Positions 59,905 to 64,000 of a stretch of DNA of 64,000 nt are shown here, in pieces. The position numbers were made by a program, and so were the translations under genes. Position 1 is the stretch's first letter. Each line of letters begins with the position of its first letter. The stretch spans positions 8,845,535 to 8,909,534 of the forward strand of contig JAAONU010000009.1 of assembly GCA_012932295.1 (NCBI GenBank), in the 5' to 3' direction. The notes under the pieces are model-generated. The model ran no database searches. It was not told the origin of the DNA and saw only the letters and a program-made list of their open reading frames with translations. The stretch comes from Cyclina sinensis. Its lineage: Eukaryota; Mollusca; Bivalvia; Venerida; Veneridae.

Positions 59905-62336
59905 TTAATCACTGACAGAGGGCAAGCCATTGCTAGCATAACTGTCTTCAGTGATTCCAAACATGGCTGCAAACAAACGCAAATTTATACAAACATAGTT
60001 GAAAGAACAGAACAGAACAGAACAGATCTCATTCTCTCAATACATGTTTAACATGCATATATGAGGAAATTACAATAGTATTTGTTATTCTTCGAGGCTA
60101 CATTAAATACTTAATATACGATTATCATTGTGTTACAAACAAACAAACAAAATAAAAATAAAAGAGAGAGAGAAAAAAAAGACAATCCATACGAGGCTAC
60201 ATTATATAATAAATTTATAGAGGCTACAATAGATATTACTTCTTATATAGACTAGATATACCTGTATTGCATATTTTAGCCAAAAACATGACCTCCTCTA
60301 ATTAGACTAAACACTTTTTGTTTGTTTATACATATAAATATACATATAAGAAACAAGCCAATGGTCTTAAAAGGTATTTTATATAAGGTGTAAAATGAGG
60401 TGAAATAACACATAGGAGAAATAACAAATATTATAATGAATAAACAGGCAAATCACAGATGTCCAGAATAATCAGTTGGCACTAATTTTGGTGCACCTTT
60501 AAAAGTTGAATATCCGCAAAGCAATAATAGATCACATCAGTTGCGAAGATCGTAAAACACTTACCCTTAAATTCACTGATGGTTTTTGGTCTGAGTCTGT
60601 ACTGGGCGGAATGATTTGTGTCTGCGTCCTGTACGATGTTTGTTAAGCTGTCAGTCACAATGGCGTCTGCCATTTCTATAACATAAATAAAACCAAAGAG
60701 GATACGCATTGGCTGGTTTTGACATTATTTGAGAATGTAAGATTTTCAAGTTGTCCTGGGAAAAAATATCTTGATTAGCATTTCAATGAAGATGCGTCTC
60801 ACTTTCTATTGGAAGCAGTCCTCGTGATGATTATGTTTTGACAACCAACCGTATGTAATTCTTATGCATTCGAATTTTGTGATTTTTGATCATTTCAAGT
60901 TTTTTCTCGGTTTTTTTTTTCAGAAAAAAATCTTTTTTTAAGAAACTATGAAAATCTACTCACGGCTTATGACGCTTGAAGATAGAGAGACGTTATCGTC
61001 TGCTGGCTGTACCAAAATGGCCCTTGTGTCAATAAAAACAGGAGGGCGTTCCTCAGTGTGCAGGATTTCTGCAGCTTTGTTTATTATTCCAGAAACATAT
61101 TCATGGACTTAAAGAAAAGAATTGAAATAGTTTTAATAATTGAGTAAAGCGAGTTTGTTCGTTTTTTTTTGCAACATATAACTGACAACAGCATTCAATT
61201 TTTGAGATAGCTTTTGTGCTTTTTTTAATTAAACATTAAAAAGGGTGTCTTTCAAATTATTAAAAGAATGTCTGTTAAATGCACTGAAAAAAATGGATTG
61301 TTTCATTAGTAAACGTTTTCCATTTTCCTTTATTAGTCAGTTAAAACTGTAATAAATAGAATATATTAATGCTTAATATATCTTTGAAAAGCCTTCGAAT
61401 TTTACATAAAGTGTATTGTTTTAAAAATAATCAGATAATAGTACCAAGAAAGTCAAAATTTTCTGGGCCCTCAGTTTTCGAGCACTTGGCTGGTGTATCT
61501 GTAAAAATATAATGTGATGTGTTATACATATGTGTTTTGAGTTTCCCGAAATGTTTAATTTAGTTTGGAAAAATAGATAAAGCAATGTATATGGATGACA
61601 CTACGCCAACTGTAAATCAAAAACAGTAATTATGTAATATAACAAAAATACCGTTTTAGCAATTTCTTCCTTACCTGTCTCTACTTTTTTCCATATATTA
61701 TCTTATTTTTTATTCATCCCATCCATGATTTTAAAGTGATTAAATGCTAAAACGCGCCTATCATAGTTTATGACCATAGCCTCAAAGTATCGTTTACAAA
61801 ATAACCAAAACAACTTAGAGAAAACAGAGTCTGATTTTACATTACACACACGGCAAGATTTGTATTTCATGAAATATGAAGATTTTTCAACCTTCTGTGA
61901 TAATCCTTTTAGCCACGACATATGGAATGACTTCGTTTGATTTGTAAGGCTTCTTAGCAATGACCATGTCTCTTGCACCAGTTTCGTTAAGAACTGTTGC
62001 AGGGTCAACTGCCTGACCCCGCCGTGTGTAAAATCTACGCCGAAAATTGTTTCGAAATCGCGCCCACTGTAAATAAAAAAAAGTAATTATGTAAACAAAA
62101 ATAGAATTACCTTCATTTTCTCTCTCCCTCTGGCGAACGACAATCAGAAATTGTCACAGAAAGAAATAAAGAGGTAATCAAAAAAACGTCATTTATACAT
62201 GGACATCTTACATTTCACTACATTTGGCTGAATAGTTAAAGCAAAAAATAGAAAGAAAACAAACCCTTTCGTTGAATGACTTCCTTAAACTAATACACCA
62301 AGCAAAGCAAAAACATCCAGACTTCTCCCTGTCCAT
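59905..62336 (-). CDS. Array gene copy 6: unrecognised 205-aa protein, candidate PKA-anchoring-like
   Basis: Exons: 62336-62265, 62066-61892, 61498-61445, 61107-60964, 60675-60565, 59966-59905. The predicted protein appears identical to that of copy 5 (MDREKSGC, LNETGARD, DTRAILVQ, ITEDSYASNG), although silent and intron differences exist. The LINE in intron 5 is at 60005-60349. The near-identity to copy 5 fits a very recent duplication or a duplicated assembly segment. Confidence 0.8.
60005..60349 (-). mobile_element. 5'-truncated non-LTR retrotransposon, unit 6
   Basis: Same inherited insertion as in units 2, 3 and 5. Confidence 0.55.
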
Positions 62337-62437
62337 TCTGAATTTAATTTTGAAAATATCACAGTTAAAACATTTAAAATGACCACCAATCTACACTTCT
62401 GCGGTTGCTAATGAGCAACGTCAAATAACTATCGATG

Positions 62438-62445
62438 TGACGTCA
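62438..62445 (-). promoter_or_regulatory. CRE (TGACGTCA), copy 6
   Basis: Perfect CRE 102 bp upstream of the ATG at 62336. Confidence 0.65.
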
Positions 62446-63059
62446 TAACGTATGGTTTATACACCAATCAAAAAGGTCAACGCATACAGTTTATCATCAT
62501 GGACATAATGTGAACTGTCAGTTGTAAACTTAAAATCAAGAAAAAAATGTTAAATAAGCTCTACGTTATAAACATCTTTGCATGACCCAATGCACGTCAC
62601 GCACATGTATAACATGTTGAATACGCCTCTAGTTTTGACAGAATTGCCAAAAAAGTTTTACTGCCTATCAAAATAGACGTCTTGGATAAAATTGGAATTT
62701 TCTCTTCAAAAAACGTTTATTTGAGATCTGTTTCAATACAGATGGCTTATACAACGAAAACTTACTTTTTCAACAATCTATCATTGATAATGCTACCTAC
62801 ATTGGCAAAGTAACATTTTATAGAAAATTGTTTTTTCCATTTGCAATGCATCATGAAATTCACGATAAAACACCTCATTCTTATTGAACTTGTACCTTAT
62901 AATTTTGTTGAGGTAATTCACTTAATAAAGTCCGGAGCAATGCAGACGCACTTACAAAGCGATTTTGGCGACAGCGATCTGATCTAAGGTGCGGCAGCAG
63001 TCGATATTTTTTTCACTTACTGGAATTACCCATAATTCATTACTAGTAAATGTTGCGTA

Positions 63060-64000
63060 CCAGACTGAAATGTAAAAAATAGTTTTCTTTTTACATTCTT
63101 TTAATTACCTTAAGTACAAACCTCCAAATACATATGAAACACAAGTTAAAATAAAAGTGGCTTAAATGAGTGTCATTTAATTGAAAGTGAATAATTCTCA
63201 TTACGTCACAATGACTTCCTGATTAGGACTGTAGTTATGTGTACATGGTACCTGTTTACCGTGTTACAAGGCCGATATATCACGGACCTCCCCTACCGTG
63301 ATACCACTTTGACCTTTATTATATATATACATAGAGGATATAAAAGTTTTTTCTATAAATACGGAATTTATTTTCATCGAGTGGTATGAAAATAAATATT
63401 TCACGAGTGGCGATAGCCACAAGTGAAATATGGTAATTTTCATACCACAAGATGAAAGTAAATCCTGTTTTTATAGAAAAAACTTGAATTTTCTGTTTAT
63501 TATATACTTTCTCTCTTTTTTGACCTTACATTTCGAAAGAATTCCCCTTTAATATTTGTGTATTGGCTGAATTTAGAAGAAAGTAGACCCGCATGACACC
63601 AGTGAAAATACGGAAAATATGTTTCACTGCAGTGAAAAATAATTTTTTACAGTGAAAATACGGAAGATGAAAATACGCATTTTACTTCATAAATATTTCT
63701 CAATATTTTATTTATACGTATATAATAAATTTCAATAGAAGGAATATTGCAAAAACTACTAAACAAACACTAAGGCTCTTTAAACAAAAGAGTAATTATC
63801 AGATCATACTTTAACATATCACAATTTCATTCCTTAATGAAGTTTCTATATAAAGCCGGGATTCCAGCATCTATTGTTTGCAACACTAATTTACATTAAT
63901 CTCTGTTTATTTTATAAATTTAAGATACTTTAAAGAGTGACTATGTTTGGCAATAAAATGTAAAATTAATTTAAAATTTTCAGTTAAAATGAGATTCACC
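63060..64000. repeat. Start of array unit 7
   Basis: Continues the 7050-bp spacing of the array and contains another palindromic element (63344-63485). Sequence matches the start of unit 6 closely. The window ends before the CTCF-like site and the next gene, so at least one more copy probably lies to the right. Confidence 0.8.

Larger units (their letters stand above)
20097..64000. repeat. Large tandem array: six complete ~7-kb units plus the start of a seventh
   Basis: Units begin near 'ccagactgaaatgtaaaaa' at 20097 (unit 1), 27491 (2), 48272 (5), 56010 (6) and 63060 (7). Units 3 (about 36420-41240) and 4 (about 44120-48271) are entered through a different, minisatellite-containing spacer. 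Units 5 to 6 are 7738 bp apart, the excess being the TRIM insertion; units 6 to 7 are 7050 bp apart. Each unit contains, left to right, a spacer, a CTCF-like site (not in unit 1), a small + strand reading frame, the six exons of a minus-strand gene, and its CRE-containing upstream region. The array starts next to the 5' end of the MAGUK gene. Confidence 0.93.

Overview
Eukaryotic (animal) genomic DNA, AT-rich, with long introns and many small transposons. Gene content and repeat style point to a mollusc, most likely a bivalve: a multi-exon MAGUK gene, tRNA-derived SINEs, miniature LTR elements and 'ATGCCCCC'-type dispersed repeats. No species can be named from the sequence alone.

Layout. (1) 1-3724: the last two coding exons of a + strand gene I cannot name (2092-2179 and 3483-3724). 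They end in an acidic/coiled tail; the rest of the gene is to the left. (2) 3725-9449: gene-free, convergent 3' ends. (3) 9450-20027, minus strand: a complete 14-coding-exon MAGUK gene of 568 residues (L27-L27-PDZ-SH3-guanylate kinase-like). It is of the p55 subfamily and closest to vertebrate MPP2/PALS2(MPP6) and Drosophila varicose. Its introns hold at least five DNA transposons or repeats, and a 76-bp tandem duplication copies the exon 4 splice acceptor. (4) 20097-64000: a tandem array that begins only about 70 bp upstream of the MAGUK start codon. It has six complete units plus the start of a seventh.

The array is the main discovery. Each unit carries, on the minus strand, one six-exon gene for a protein of about 205 residues that I do not recognise. 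The genes lie at 24697-26765, 30405-32781, 37944-40334, 45651-47675, 52844-55285 and 59905-62336. All six can be spliced into open reading frames with identical exon phases and no stop codons; the second has a 6-bp in-frame deletion. Every copy has a cysteine-rich N-terminus, a basic second exon, and a helix that fits the published consensus for binding the type II regulatory subunit of protein kinase A. Every copy also has a perfect TGACGTCA cAMP-response element 102-103 bp upstream of its ATG. A working hypothesis is an expanded family of small, membrane-tethered A-kinase-anchoring-like proteins under cAMP control. The exon structure is seen; the function is inference.

Units are joined by two kinds of spacer. 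One is a plain spacer with a palindromic element; the other contains a large 45-bp minisatellite. Units are mosaics: units 5 and 6 have 5' gene halves like unit 1 and 3' halves like units 2 and 3, so unequal crossing-over or gene conversion has been active. Units 5, 6 and the start of 7 are nearly identical, so the expansion is very recent or partly an assembly artefact. Because the units are homologous, several insertions can be dated against empty sites. These include a 1.2-kb hAT element with a perfect 8-bp target duplication, a SINE, a truncated LINE, an 885-bp LTR-like insert, and a miniature LTR retrotransposon (48910-49599) with LTR-internal-LTR-internal-LTR structure. Each 146-bp LTR of that last element contains a complete tRNA-like gene.
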